DNA from: Candidatus Formimonas warabiya
GTDB lineage: Bacteria > Bacillota > Dehalobacteriia > Dehalobacteriales > Dehalobacteriaceae
Length of the DNA stretch: 64,000 bases
NCBI RefSeq assembly: GCF_002777255.1
Contig: NZ_CP017634.1
Span: 6,088,903 to 6,152,902, forward strand
Direction of reading: 5' to 3'
The translations under genes and the position numbers were made by a program. The notes under the pieces are model-generated. The model did no database searches. It saw only the letters and a list, made by a program, of their open reading frames with translations, and was not told the origin of the DNA. Positions 17,286 through 25,490 of the stretch are shown one piece after another; position 1 is the stretch's first letter; the number at the start of each line of letters is the position of its first letter.

Positions 17286-18704
17286 ATGAAAGTTTGTCGC
17301 CCGACAATCGGCATGAATGTGATGACCCAGAATGAAAAGGAACGTCTCCATAGTGCTGCCCTGGAGATATTAGCGAATGTAGGGGTAGAAGTCTATGATG
17401 ACGAGGCCTTGGCTTTATTGAAAAAAAACGGGGCTTCCGTAAGCGGAATCACCGCGAAAATACCTGCCAGGATGATTGAGGCAGCAATCAAAAGCTCACC
17501 CGGGTCCATTAAGATTTATGACCGGGAAGGCAAAGTCAAAATGGATTTGACAAAGGGGAATATCTATTTCGGTACCGGTTCAGATACCCCCTTGGTGTTG
17601 GATTGGGAAACCCGGAAACACAGAAAGAATGTGCTGAATGATACAGTCCAAGCATCCATTGTGTCCGATGCGCTGCCCAACATTGATTTTGTGATGTCCA
17701 TGGGCTTGGCCTCAGACGCGGAGATCAGAGTATCCGATATTTATCAGGTTAAAGCGATGTTGTTAAATACCGTGAAGCCCTTTATTTTTACCGCCCATAA
17801 TGAGCGTAACATGGATATCATGATTCAAATCAGTGAAATGGCAAAAGGATCCCCAGTGATGGAGAAGCCCAATATGATTCTTTATGCGGAGCCCATTTCG
17901 CCGCTGCGCCATCCCATGGAGTCAGCACAAAAACTGCTTCTGGCAGCGGAAAAAGGCGTACCTGTGGCCTACGTTCCTGCCTGTCTGATTGGGGGAGGCT
18001 CCCCGGTAACATTAGCGGGTGCTTTAGCCGTAGTAAATAGTGAATTGTTGAGTGCGCTGGTCATTCATCAGTTAAAACGTCCGGGTGCCCCTTTTATTTA
18101 TGGAGGAGCAACCCCCACCATGGACATGAGAAACGGTTCCTGTACTTACGCGGCGCCGGAGATCTTTTTGAATTATGCTTGCCTTGCGGATATGGCAAGA
18201 TACTATGATCTTCCCGTGTTTGATGCCGCAGGGTGTTCGGAATCCAATGACTATGACGCTCAGGCAGGGATTGAGATGGGGTATACCATCCTTGCTGTGG
18301 CCCTGAGCGGAGGCAATTTGATCCATGATGTTGGTTTTATCGGCTGCGGGATGATCGCTTCCCTTGAGGCCTTGGTTGCGGGAAATGAGACGATCGGCTG
18401 TATTAAACGCATGATCAAAGGAGTTAACCTGAGCCAAGAAAAGTTTGCTCTCGATGAAATCGCCCGTGTTGGTATTGGCGGAACCTATATGAATACGGAA
18501 CATACGGCCATGAACTTTAGAGAGGAAATATGGATTCCGGAGTTGTTTAACCGGGATGGCTATTATTCTTGGGAAGGAACGGGAAGTGTCAGCTTTCGAG
18601 ACAAACTGAAGAAAAAGATCAGCCGGATCTTATTGGAGAACAAAGTTGCCCGGCTGCCAAAAGATGTGGAAGGAAGAATCGAAGAAACTGTTAAAAACGC
18701 TTAA
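17286..18704 (+). CDS. MttB-family (non-pyrrolysine) corrinoid methyltransferase 2
   Basis: This 472-residue paralogue of the preceding gene shares LHSAALEILANVGVEVYDDE, GTGSDTPLVLDWETRKHRKN and LSGGNLIHDVGFIGCGM. No in-frame TAG is present. The ATG at 17286 has AAGGAG eight bases upstream; a GTG at 17277 lies within that site. Together with gene 1 it may form two specificities for a quaternary amine imported by the BCCT transporter. A terminator follows about 40 bases after its stop, marking the end of the operon. Confidence 0.9.
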   Translation: MKVCRPTIGMNVMTQNEKERLHSAALEILANVGVEVYDDEALALLKKNGASVSGITAKIPARMIEAAIKSSPGSIKIYDREGKVKMDLTKGNIYFGTGSDTPLVLDWETRKHRKNVLNDTVQASIVSDALPNIDFVMSMGLASDAEIRVSDIYQVKAMLLNTVKPFIFTAHNERNMDIMIQISEMAKGSPVMEKPNMILYAEPISPLRHPMESAQKLLLAAEKGVPVAYVPACLIGGGSPVTLAGALAVVNSELLSALVIHQLKRPGAPFIYGGATPTMDMRNGSCTYAAPEIFLNYACLADMARYYDLPVFDAAGCSESNDYDAQAGIEMGYTILAVALSGGNLIHDVGFIGCGMIASLEALVAGNETIGCIKRMIKGVNLSQEKFALDEIARVGIGGTYMNTEHTAMNFREEIWIPELFNRDGYYSWEGTGSVSFRDKLKKKISRILLENKVARLPKDVEGRIEETVKNA

Positions 18705-18742
18705 AAAACAAACTATTTATGACTAAGAAAAAGAGAACCTAG

Positions 18743-18774
18743 AAGCGGGCGGATAAGTTTCCCCCGCTTTTTGT
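18743..18774 (+). terminator. Terminator of the ptb-ior-buk-mttB operon
   Basis: AAGCGGG (18743-18749) pairs with CCCGCTT (18763-18769), followed by TTTTG. Confidence 0.7.
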
Positions 18775-18903
18775 TGTACCCCATGTGTCCCATGACCAAT
18801 GAAAGTAATGTGATTTTGATATGTTATGTGACTACTTCTTTTTTGAACAAGAATTTAAACAATATATAAAAATATTCAACATAAAGTTTAAAATTGGCAG
18901 GAA

Positions 18904-18933
18904 TATTAAACAAATAGTAGAATATATAAACAA
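18904..18933 (+). promoter_or_regulatory. Phased AAACAA repeats upstream of the BCCT gene
   Basis: TATTAAACAA (18904-18913) and TATATAAACAA (18923-18933) place two AAACAA units exactly 20 bases apart, as upstream of ptb. A third AAACAA is at 18857-18862. The 450-base gap holding these sites also contains the operon terminator and a 48-codon open fragment. Confidence 0.55.
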
Positions 18934-18955
18934 ATATTTAGGTAAGCCTCCATAG

Positions 18956-19102
18956 ACCGCGGATTTATTCAAGATTCCATTTGAAAAATATTTATACGGG
19001 ATCAGTGAATCGGGTGAAATTATTCTATCCAATCATGAGCAGTACAGGTGGCAGGATGTTCATAAATACTCTGGGGCATATGGAGGTGGTGCTATGTCTT
19101 AA
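18956..19102 (+). pseudogene. Possible gene remnant, 48 codons, unidentified
   Basis: Between two stops the frame reads 48 codons, ending in GAYGGGAMS, with a composition that looks protein-like (FEKYLYGISESGEIILSN). It has no start codon at its beginning and no ribosome-binding site. I do not recognise it. It may be the tail of a lost gene or chance; evidence is weak. Confidence 0.2.
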
Positions 19103-19155
19103 GTGAAATGGGTTCAGGCAGATAAAAAAGGATAAAAGTATAAGGGAGGGTTAAT

Positions 19156-20787
19156 ATGTTTGGTATTAAGTCTGAACGTAAGCCGTTTAAGCCAATTGTC
19201 TTTTTTCCGCCGTTTGTTTTATTGTTAGCGATTGTTCTTTTCAGTTTTATCAATTACGACGGTTTTACAAAAGTCATGACTACTGCTCAGGACTGGGCTT
19301 TTAAGAGCATGGGTCCCATTTATAGTTTTACCACTTTAGTGATGGTCATCCTCTGTGTGGTTGTTTGCGTATCTCCATTGGGAAAAGTGAAAATCGGGGG
19401 ATCAAAGGCTGTACCCATTCTTACGCCTTTCAAATGGTGGGCCGTCACTCTTTGTACCGGAATTGCCATCGGCATATTATTCTGGGGGACTGCGGAGCCG
19501 ATTTTACATTATGCCGCCCCCCCGGAATCTCTGGGTATTGCACCTAGCAGCAAGGATGCTATTATCTTTGCCATGTCCACCGTGCTTTTGCACTGGACGA
19601 TTGGCCCCTATGCAATTTATACGGTGCCCACCGTAATGTTTGCCTTTGCTTATTATAATATGCGCAAGCCTTATTCTTTCGGATCCACCCTTGTTCCCCT
19701 GTTTGGCGACAGAGTAAACGGTGTATGGGGACAAGTGATAGATGCTTTTGTTGCTTTTTCTTTGATCTCCGGAATGGCCACATCCTTAGGTCAGGGCATT
19801 ATGTCCGTTTCCAGCGGGCTTGAGACCTTATTCGGCATCACCGCAAATCCTTTTGTTTGGCTGCTGGTGGACGCAGTGATTGTGGGAACATTTATTGCCT
19901 CCGCCATCACCGGGATTACCAACGGGATTAAATGGTTGTGCGATGCCAACGCCAAACTGTTTATCGGCATGGCTATTTTTGCTTTCGTTTTTGGCCCGAT
20001 CGGGTACAGTCTAGGAATCGGCATGGACGGGCTCGGCAATTATTTAACTCATTTTTTTGAAAGGACTTTAATTCAGGGGACTGCGGCGGGTGATCCCTGG
20101 CCCCAGTGGTGGACCATCTTCTACTGGGCGATATATTTTGCCTGGGCTCCCATTACGGCGGTTTTCCTTGGACAAATCAGTGTGGGCTACAGTATCCGTT
20201 CCTGTGTCCTTTGTAACCTGGTAACTCCTGCTTTCTTTGCCGGCCTGTGGATGATCATTTATGGCGGGGGCACCCTTCATATGGAAGTGGTAGAACACCT
20301 GGGTTTTGCGAAAATTGTACTGGAACAAGGGCCTCAAGCGGCGGCATACTTCTTTTTCCAGCATTATCCTCTGGCCTTTTTGATGATTCCCATATTTACT
20401 TTTGCCATGTACCTTTCCTTTGTAACAGGATCGGATGCCATGTGTACGGCGATTGGCGGCCTATGTTCCGGGGGCATTTCCCCGGAAAGTCCGGAACCGC
20501 CCATTTGGTTAAAAGTAATTTGGGGATTACTTTTGGGTGCCGTAGCCTGGGTGATGATTTCTTTCAGCGGTATTAATGGAGCGAAGTCTGCCAGTAATGT
20601 GGGGGGTGTGCCGGCGCTAATTGTGTGCATTGGCACAACCATTTCCCTCTTTATGGTGTGTGCCAATCCGAAAAAATATGATGTGCATAAAGAAGATTAT
20701 GACGCGGTGGGAAATTATATCGGCATTCCTCAGACTGATTCGGCAAGTGAAACACTAAATAAAACAAGTGTAGGGCAAGTCGTATAA
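19156..20787 (+). CDS. BCCT-family transporter (betaine/carnitine/choline type)
   Basis: This 543-residue protein has twelve membrane segments and the BCCT signature in the eighth segment region, WTIFYWAIYFAWAPITAVFL followed by QISVGYSIR. An early GIAIGILFWGTAEPILHYA block also fits the family. Such carriers bring in quaternary amines by Na+ or H+ symport, or by exchange. It lies directly after two MttB-family genes and shares the upstream repeat pair with their operon, so it is likely to import their substrate. AAGGGAGGG precedes the ATG. Confidence 0.93.
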   Translation: MFGIKSERKPFKPIVFFPPFVLLLAIVLFSFINYDGFTKVMTTAQDWAFKSMGPIYSFTTLVMVILCVVVCVSPLGKVKIGGSKAVPILTPFKWWAVTLCTGIAIGILFWGTAEPILHYAAPPESLGIAPSSKDAIIFAMSTVLLHWTIGPYAIYTVPTVMFAFAYYNMRKPYSFGSTLVPLFGDRVNGVWGQVIDAFVAFSLISGMATSLGQGIMSVSSGLETLFGITANPFVWLLVDAVIVGTFIASAITGITNGIKWLCDANAKLFIGMAIFAFVFGPIGYSLGIGMDGLGNYLTHFFERTLIQGTAAGDPWPQWWTIFYWAIYFAWAPITAVFLGQISVGYSIRSCVLCNLVTPAFFAGLWMIIYGGGTLHMEVVEHLGFAKIVLEQGPQAAAYFFFQHYPLAFLMIPIFTFAMYLSFVTGSDAMCTAIGGLCSGGISPESPEPPIWLKVIWGLLLGAVAWVMISFSGINGAKSASNVGGVPALIVCIGTTISLFMVCANPKKYDVHKEDYDAVGNYIGIPQTDSASETLNKTSVGQVV

Positions 20788-20868
20788 AAAATGGTTGAGT
20801 GGGGTTGTCCAACAAATTAGAGAGATAAATTTCTCTGGCCGTGAAAATGAGAATATTTTCTATACCCA

Positions 20869-20926
20869 TTGACAACATAAATGAAATACTTTAATATATA
20901 GTAAATAGATAGGATAAGTATATATT
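20869..20926 (+). promoter_or_regulatory. Promoter and CymR-like operator of nifB
   Basis: TTGACA (20869-20874) and TAATAT (20892-20897) are 17 bases apart. ATAGATAGGATAAGTATAT (about 20905-20923) follows at the transcript start and resembles the GATAGGAATAATATA sites found across the sulfur region. Confidence 0.7.
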
Positions 20927-20949
20927 GCTCGACGATCCTGCAGAGATAT

Positions 20950-21016
20950 AGTTGACCAGAGAGACTGGAGGCTAGGTTTTCGACCTTAGAGAAGGTTGTT
21001 TAACTTGGCCTTTTGT
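20950..21016 (+). ncRNA. Structured leader with terminator before nifB (copy A)
   Basis: After AGTTGA, CCAG-agaga-CTGG (20956-20968) forms a small hairpin. It is followed at once by AGGCTAGG (20969-20976), which pairs with CTTGGCCT (21004-21011) and precedes TTTTG, a terminator. Inside this stem CGACCTT-agag-AAGGTTG (20981-20998) forms another hairpin. The same layout with compensating base changes is found before the nifX-like gene. It is probably an attenuator or riboswitch; the ligand is unknown. Confidence 0.65.
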
Positions 21017-21036
21017 TTTGCAGAGGAGATGTTTTT

Positions 21037-21930
21037 ATGGAAAGCTGCTTTCCGGCAAAAATAGACCATCAATTTGACCATCTGGTGAAAAAGCACCCCT
21101 GCTTCAATGGGGAGGCCCATTTTAAATACGGACGCATTCACCTGCCGATAAGTCCGGCATGCAATATCCAATGCAAATTTTGCCGGCGCAGCTTTAATAA
21201 ATGGGAAAAAAGACCGGGCGTAGCCGGGTCCCTATTGACTCCGGAAAAAGCATTGGCTGTGGTCACCCGCGCTTTAGAGCTGTGTCCGGAGATCACGGTA
21301 GTAGGGATTGCCGGACCCGGCGATACCCTTGCCACCCCCCATGCTCTTGATACCTTCGATCTGATCCATGAAAAATATCCTCATCTAATGAAGTGCCTGA
21401 GCACCAATGGGCTGATGCTGGAGGAAAAGGCGGAGCGGATCATGAAAGTTGGCGTAAAAACTGTTACGGTGACTGTTAATGCGGTCCATGCCGATATTCT
21501 GCAGCAGATATGCTCCCATATTGTTTATAACGGCCGGTATATGACCGGGAAGGAAGCTGCTCTATGGCTGCTGCCCGCTCAATTAGTCGGCATTCAAAAA
21601 ATAAGTCGGTTAGGTGCGGTGGTAAAAATAAATACCGTGCTTATTCCCGGAATTAATGAGGGGCATATCGGAGAGATCGCCAGAATGACTGCCGCAGTGG
21701 GGGCATCTCTTATCAACATAATTCCCTTAATCCCCCAGCATGAAATGAAAAACTTCCGTGCGCCTAATTGCCATGAATTGAATAAGGCCCGGGAAGCGGC
21801 GGAAAAATACCTGCCCGTGTTCAGACATTGCCAGCACTGCCGGGCGGATGCTTGCGGCATCCCGGGGAAAGGGGGTGACTTAGGAGATCTCCTTTATGAA
21901 CACCGGGCAGATACCTTCTCCCATGGTTGA
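21037..21930 (+). CDS. nifB: NifB-type radical SAM cofactor synthase
   Basis: This 297-residue radical SAM protein has the diagnostic NifB motif CNIQCKFCRRSFNKWEKRPG at about residues 45-65, then VVGIAGPGDTLATP, and a conserved C-terminal CQHCRADACGIPG with further cluster-ligand cysteines. NifB builds the 8Fe-9S-carbide core (NifB-co) of nitrogenase cofactors. This is the short form lacking a C-terminal NifX domain; a separate NifX-like protein is encoded at 30454. AGAGGAG lies eight bases before the ATG at 21037. The gene stands alone, with its own promoter, a CymR-like site and a structured leader. Its presence shows that the nitrogenase-like proteins in this window probably carry a NifB-derived cluster. 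Confidence 0.9.
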   Translation: MESCFPAKIDHQFDHLVKKHPCFNGEAHFKYGRIHLPISPACNIQCKFCRRSFNKWEKRPGVAGSLLTPEKALAVVTRALELCPEITVVGIAGPGDTLATPHALDTFDLIHEKYPHLMKCLSTNGLMLEEKAERIMKVGVKTVTVTVNAVHADILQQICSHIVYNGRYMTGKEAALWLLPAQLVGIQKISRLGAVVKINTVLIPGINEGHIGEIARMTAAVGASLINIIPLIPQHEMKNFRAPNCHELNKAREAAEKYLPVFRHCQHCRADACGIPGKGGDLGDLLYEHRADTFSHG

Positions 21931-21960
21931 TTGAAACGTTGGGCTTATCGCCGCTGGCGC

Positions 21961-22019
21961 AGTAAATTCAGGGACGGTTCTTGAATTTATTCAATTCAAG
22001 AACCGTCCCTGAATTTACT
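21961..22019. repeat. Perfect 27-bp inverted repeat (REP-like hairpin)
   Basis: Bases 21961-21987 are the exact reverse complement of 21993-22019, with a 5-base loop. The arm contains GGGACGGTTCTTGAATT. Such GGGACGG hairpins recur in Firmicute genomes as REP-like elements. Lying between convergent nifB and cysK, it can also stop transcription from both sides. Confidence 0.8.
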
Positions 22020-22100
22020 AGGTAATGCGCTGGAAGAATAAAGAAGGCCAAGTTCCTTTTCACGAGAAACTTAGCCTTCCATTAACTCCATCGTTTGGTA

Positions 22101-23036
22101 TTATACTTCCTGGAAAAGCGGGGTGGACAAATATCTTTCCCCGGTATCGGGAAGCAAGACGACGATAGTCTTGCCCGCATTTTCCGGCCTTTTGGCAATT
22201 TGGGTGGCGGCAAAAGCGGCCGCCCCGGAGGAGATACCGACCAGAAGTCCTTCGCTTTTGGAAAGGCTCCGGGCCATTTCAAAAGCCTCTTCATTTTTTA
22301 CCTTGAAGATCTCGTCAACAACGTCCAGGTTCAGAATCTCCGGCACAAATCCGGCCCCGATTCCTTGGATTTTATGCGGGCCGGGATTTCCCCCGGATAA
22401 AACGGGGGAGTCGTTTGGTTCAACAGCGATAATTTTTACGGAAGGTTTTCTCTGTTTCAAGATTTCCCCTACCCCCGTAATCGTTCCGCCGGTACCGACC
22501 CCACCGATAAAGATATCAACTGCACCGTCTGTATCCTGCCAGATTTCTTCCGCTGTTGTCGTCCTGTGAATTTCCGGATTGGCCGGGTTTTTAAACTGCT
22601 GGGGAATAAAGGAGTGGGGTGTTTCGGCAGCCAACTCTTCCGCTTTTCTAATAGCTCCTTTCATTCCTTCTGCTCCAGGGGTCAGCACCAATTCTGCGCC
22701 CAGGGCCTTTAACAGGTTTCTTCTTTCAATGCTCATGGTATCGGGCATCGTGAGGATCAACCGATATCCTTTTGCCGCGGAAACAAAGGCAAGACCGATA
22801 CCGGTATTGCCGCTGGTAGGCTCAATAATGACCGAATCCTGTTTGATCAAGCCTTTTTCTTCCGCATCCTTAATCATAGCGTAACCGATGCGGTCCTTGA
22901 CGCTTCCCGCCGGATTGAAGTATTCCAGTTTGGCAATTAACCGGGCATTGAGATTGTATTTCTTACTGTAGTTTGTCAGTTCCAGTAATGGGGTGTTGCC
23001 AATTAGATCCGTAAGATTCTTGGCAATCTTAGACAT
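22101..23036 (-). CDS. cysK: Cysteine synthase (O-acetylserine sulfhydrylase), copy 1
   Basis: This 311-residue PLP enzyme forms cysteine from O-acetylserine and sulfide. The PLP lysine lies in NPAGSVKDRIGYAMI (about residue 45), the substrate loop is PTSGNTGI and the phosphate loop is GGVGTGGTITG. The C-terminus ends without the classical CysE-binding isoleucine (it ends in QEV). It is the last gene of the minus-strand operon headed by the Rrf2 regulator, separated from the preceding gene by a tandem repeat. Two close paralogues lie at 28494 and 31822. In Bacilli CysK is also the partner of the regulator CymR. Confidence 0.93.
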   Translation of the reverse strand: MSKIAKNLTDLIGNTPLLELTNYSKKYNLNARLIAKLEYFNPAGSVKDRIGYAMIKDAEEKGLIKQDSVIIEPTSGNTGIGLAFVSAAKGYRLILTMPDTMSIERRNLLKALGAELVLTPGAEGMKGAIRKAEELAAETPHSFIPQQFKNPANPEIHRTTTAEEIWQDTDGAVDIFIGGVGTGGTITGVGEILKQRKPSVKIIAVEPNDSPVLSGGNPGPHKIQGIGAGFVPEILNLDVVDEIFKVKNEEAFEMARSLSKSEGLLVGISSGAAAFAATQIAKRPENAGKTIVVLLPDTGERYLSTPLFQEV

Positions 23037-23053
23037 GCTATCGACCTCCTTAT

Positions 23054-23177
23054 AAAGTTAGGGGACACACCTTTATTTTAGGCATTCCTCTCCTGGCGAA
23101 GGAATGTCCCCAATTAAAGTTAGGGGACATTCCTCTATTTCAGGCATTCCTCTCCCGTCGGAGGAATGTCCCTAATT
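23054..23177. repeat. Two tandem 62-bp hairpin units
   Basis: Units start at 23054 and 23116 with a period of exactly 62 bases. Each begins AAAGTTAGGGGACA, has AGGCATTCCTCTCC in the middle and ends GGAATGTCCC, so each can fold on itself. They fill the gap between two genes of the minus-strand sulfur operon, and may act as a processing or attenuation element or be a REP-like insertion. Confidence 0.75.
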
Positions 23178-23180
23178 ATT

Positions 23181-24317
23181 TTATATGGTTAGTGCTCTTT
23201 TAAAATCTGCTATTAAGTCGTCGATCTCTTCCAATCCCACCGACACTCTGATTAAGTTGTCCGTGATGCCTAGCCTTTCTCTTTCCTGAACGGGCATAGA
23301 GGCGTGGGACATTTTTACCGGGTATGAAACAATCGTTTCCACTCCCCCCAGGCTCACGGCAACGGCCGCCAATTGAACCGTCTTCATGAATTTCTTTGCT
23401 CTTTCCCGATCCCTTGTAGTAAAAGAGAGTACGGCGCCCGGTCCGTCTGCCTGGGCAAAATGAATATCTCTTCCCGGGTGGTTTTCTAAACCCGGGTAGT
23501 AGACGTGGCTTACTTCTTCTTGGCGGGTCAACCATTCGGCCAGTTTGACCGCATTTTTTTGCTGGTAATCCATTCTTACCTTTAAGGTTTTCATTCCTCT
23601 TAACAAAAGCCAACAGTCCTGAGGCCCTAAAATAGCGCCAAACCCATTCTGCACGGCATACACTCTTTTAGCCAGGGCCATGTCTTTCACCACCACCAGC
23701 CCGCCGATGATATCGCTGTGTCCCCCTAAAAATTTAGAGGCGCTGTGAATGACGGCGTCGACACCCAGCTCCAGCGGCCTTTGCAAGTAGGGTGACATAA
23801 AGGTATTGTCGATAAATACCAGCAAACCGTGTTCCTGGGCAAGTTTGACGACACTTTTGATATCGGTAATTTTAAGCAAAGGATTCGACGGAGTTTCCAG
23901 GAAAATAGCTTTGGTAGTACTTTTGATCTGATTTTTAACTTCATCTAAATCGGTGGCGTTGATAAACGTAATATCCATATGGAAGCGGCGGAAATAGTTG
24001 TTGCTGATCCGGTAGGTTCCTCCATAGACATCTTCGCAGACCAGAATATGATCTCCCGCAGAGAGAATGGAGAGAACGGAGGAAGTAGCCGCCATTCCTG
24101 AGGAAAAGGCATAGCCATGATCCCCCCCTTCCAATAAAGCGATGGTTTCCTCCAGGGCCTTCCGGGTCGGGTTCCCGGACCGGGCATAATCATATTCCCG
24201 GGGTTGGTCAATATCTTCCTGGTGAAAAGTAGATCCATGGTAAATGGGGAAGCTCAGCGACCCGGTGCTTTTGTCCATTTCATGACCGGTATGAATTAAT
24301 TTTGTGCCAAATTTCAT
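23181..24317 (-). CDS. Cystathionine gamma-synthase/lyase family PLP enzyme
   Basis: This 378-residue enzyme of the Cys/Met-metabolism PLP family shows the PLP lysine in HSASKFLGGHSD (about residue 195), AFSSGMAATSSVLS, and YARSGNPTRKALEE. Its reaction may be cystathionine gamma-lyase, beta-lyase or gamma-synthase; sequence alone does not decide. It is five bases downstream of a paralogue (24323-25465) that is clearly different, so the two probably make the two halves of a transsulfuration step between cysteine and homocysteine. Confidence 0.85.
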   Translation of the reverse strand: MKFGTKLIHTGHEMDKSTGSLSFPIYHGSTFHQEDIDQPREYDYARSGNPTRKALEETIALLEGGDHGYAFSSGMAATSSVLSILSAGDHILVCEDVYGGTYRISNNYFRRFHMDITFINATDLDEVKNQIKSTTKAIFLETPSNPLLKITDIKSVVKLAQEHGLLVFIDNTFMSPYLQRPLELGVDAVIHSASKFLGGHSDIIGGLVVVKDMALAKRVYAVQNGFGAILGPQDCWLLLRGMKTLKVRMDYQQKNAVKLAEWLTRQEEVSHVYYPGLENHPGRDIHFAQADGPGAVLSFTTRDRERAKKFMKTVQLAAVAVSLGGVETIVSYPVKMSHASMPVQERERLGITDNLIRVSVGLEEIDDLIADFKRALTI

Positions 24318-24322
24318 TTTTT

Positions 24323-25465
24323 TTACCTCATTGCCTGATCAAGGTCATCAATTAAGTCTTGCACAGCTTCGATGCCTACCGATAACCTTAACAGTTTTTC
24401 GTTTACACCTAATCTTTCTCTTATTTCCTGGGGTATCGACCCGTGTGTTTGCACCATGGGGTAGGTGATCAGGCTCTCGACACCGCCTAGACTTTCTGCG
24501 AAAGCGATGATTTTTACGTCTCTTAATATTTTTTCCACAAATTCAGCCTTTTTTATCGTAAATGAGATCATGCCGCCAAATCCTGCGCACTGCTTTTGGG
24601 AAATGGCAAAGCCTTCGTGTTCCGGCAGGCCGACATAATAAACCTTTTCCACAAGAGGGTGTCCTTTGAGCCAATTTGCGATCCGGATCGCATTGTGCTG
24701 CTGCTTTTCCAGCCTAAGTCCCAGGGTTTTCATTCCCCGTAAGACCAACCAGCTGTCAAAAGGGGATAATACGGCGCCAATGGATTTCTGGATTAATTTT
24801 AGTTTTTCTTCGAAGGTGCCGTCTTTGATCACAATGAACCCGGAGAGAACATCATTATGTCCCCCCAGATACTTTGTTCCGCTGTGCACCACTATATCCG
24901 CGCCCAGTTCTAAAGGTCGTTGAAAATAGGGGGTGAGGAAAGTATTATCGACAATGGTGATCAGATCCAAAGATTTAGCAATCCGGACCAGCTCTTGAAT
25001 GTCGGTAACCTTCATCATGGGATTGGACGGGGTTTCAATGAATAATGCCCGGGTATTTTTTTTGAGGCTGGCATTTAAATTTCCCAGATTGCTGGTATCA
25101 ATATAAGTAAATTCCAAACCGTGCCTTTGGCAGATTTCTTCAAACAGCCGGTAGGTCCCCCCGTAAAGGTCATCGGAAACGACAATATGATCTCCCGGAG
25201 AGAACAATTCTGTGATGGTCGCAATAGCAGCCATGCCACTGGAGAAGGCAAATCCTGCTTTGCCGTTTTCCAGCCGGGCGAGCGTTTTTTCCAGTTCTTC
25301 CCGGGTGGGGTTTGTTTCCCGGGAATAATCATAACCGGTGGACTGGTTCAGGCCCGGATGCCGGAAGGTGGCACTTTGGTAGATGGGAAAACTAATTGAT
25401 CCGGTATGGGGATCAAAACTCTTACAGCCGTGAACGACTTTTGTTTCTATATGTAATTGTTTCAT
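24323..25465 (-). CDS. Cystathionine gamma-synthase/lyase family PLP enzyme
   Basis: This 380-residue paralogue of the next gene has YSRETNPTREELEKTLARLE, AFSSGMAAIATI and the PLP lysine in HSGTKYLGGHNDVLSG. Starts further upstream lack a good site; the ATG at 25465 follows AAGGATG. It overlaps nothing but lies 26 bases after larE, within the operon rrf2-OAH sulfhydrylase-larE-this gene-paralogue-cysK. It probably takes part in cysteine/homocysteine interconversion or desulfhydration. Confidence 0.85.
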   Translation of the reverse strand: MKQLHIETKVVHGCKSFDPHTGSISFPIYQSATFRHPGLNQSTGYDYSRETNPTREELEKTLARLENGKAGFAFSSGMAAIATITELFSPGDHIVVSDDLYGGTYRLFEEICQRHGLEFTYIDTSNLGNLNASLKKNTRALFIETPSNPMMKVTDIQELVRIAKSLDLITIVDNTFLTPYFQRPLELGADIVVHSGTKYLGGHNDVLSGFIVIKDGTFEEKLKLIQKSIGAVLSPFDSWLVLRGMKTLGLRLEKQQHNAIRIANWLKGHPLVEKVYYVGLPEHEGFAISQKQCAGFGGMISFTIKKAEFVEKILRDVKIIAFAESLGGVESLITYPMVQTHGSIPQEIRERLGVNEKLLRLSVGIEAVQDLIDDLDQAMR

Positions 25466-25490
25466 CGAATCATCATCCTTGTTCGTTCTC

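Noticed and set aside
18832..19032. Open frame of 66 codons on the minus strand
   Set aside because: It runs through AT-rich intergenic DNA with the repeat pair, has no ribosome-binding site and no family pattern.
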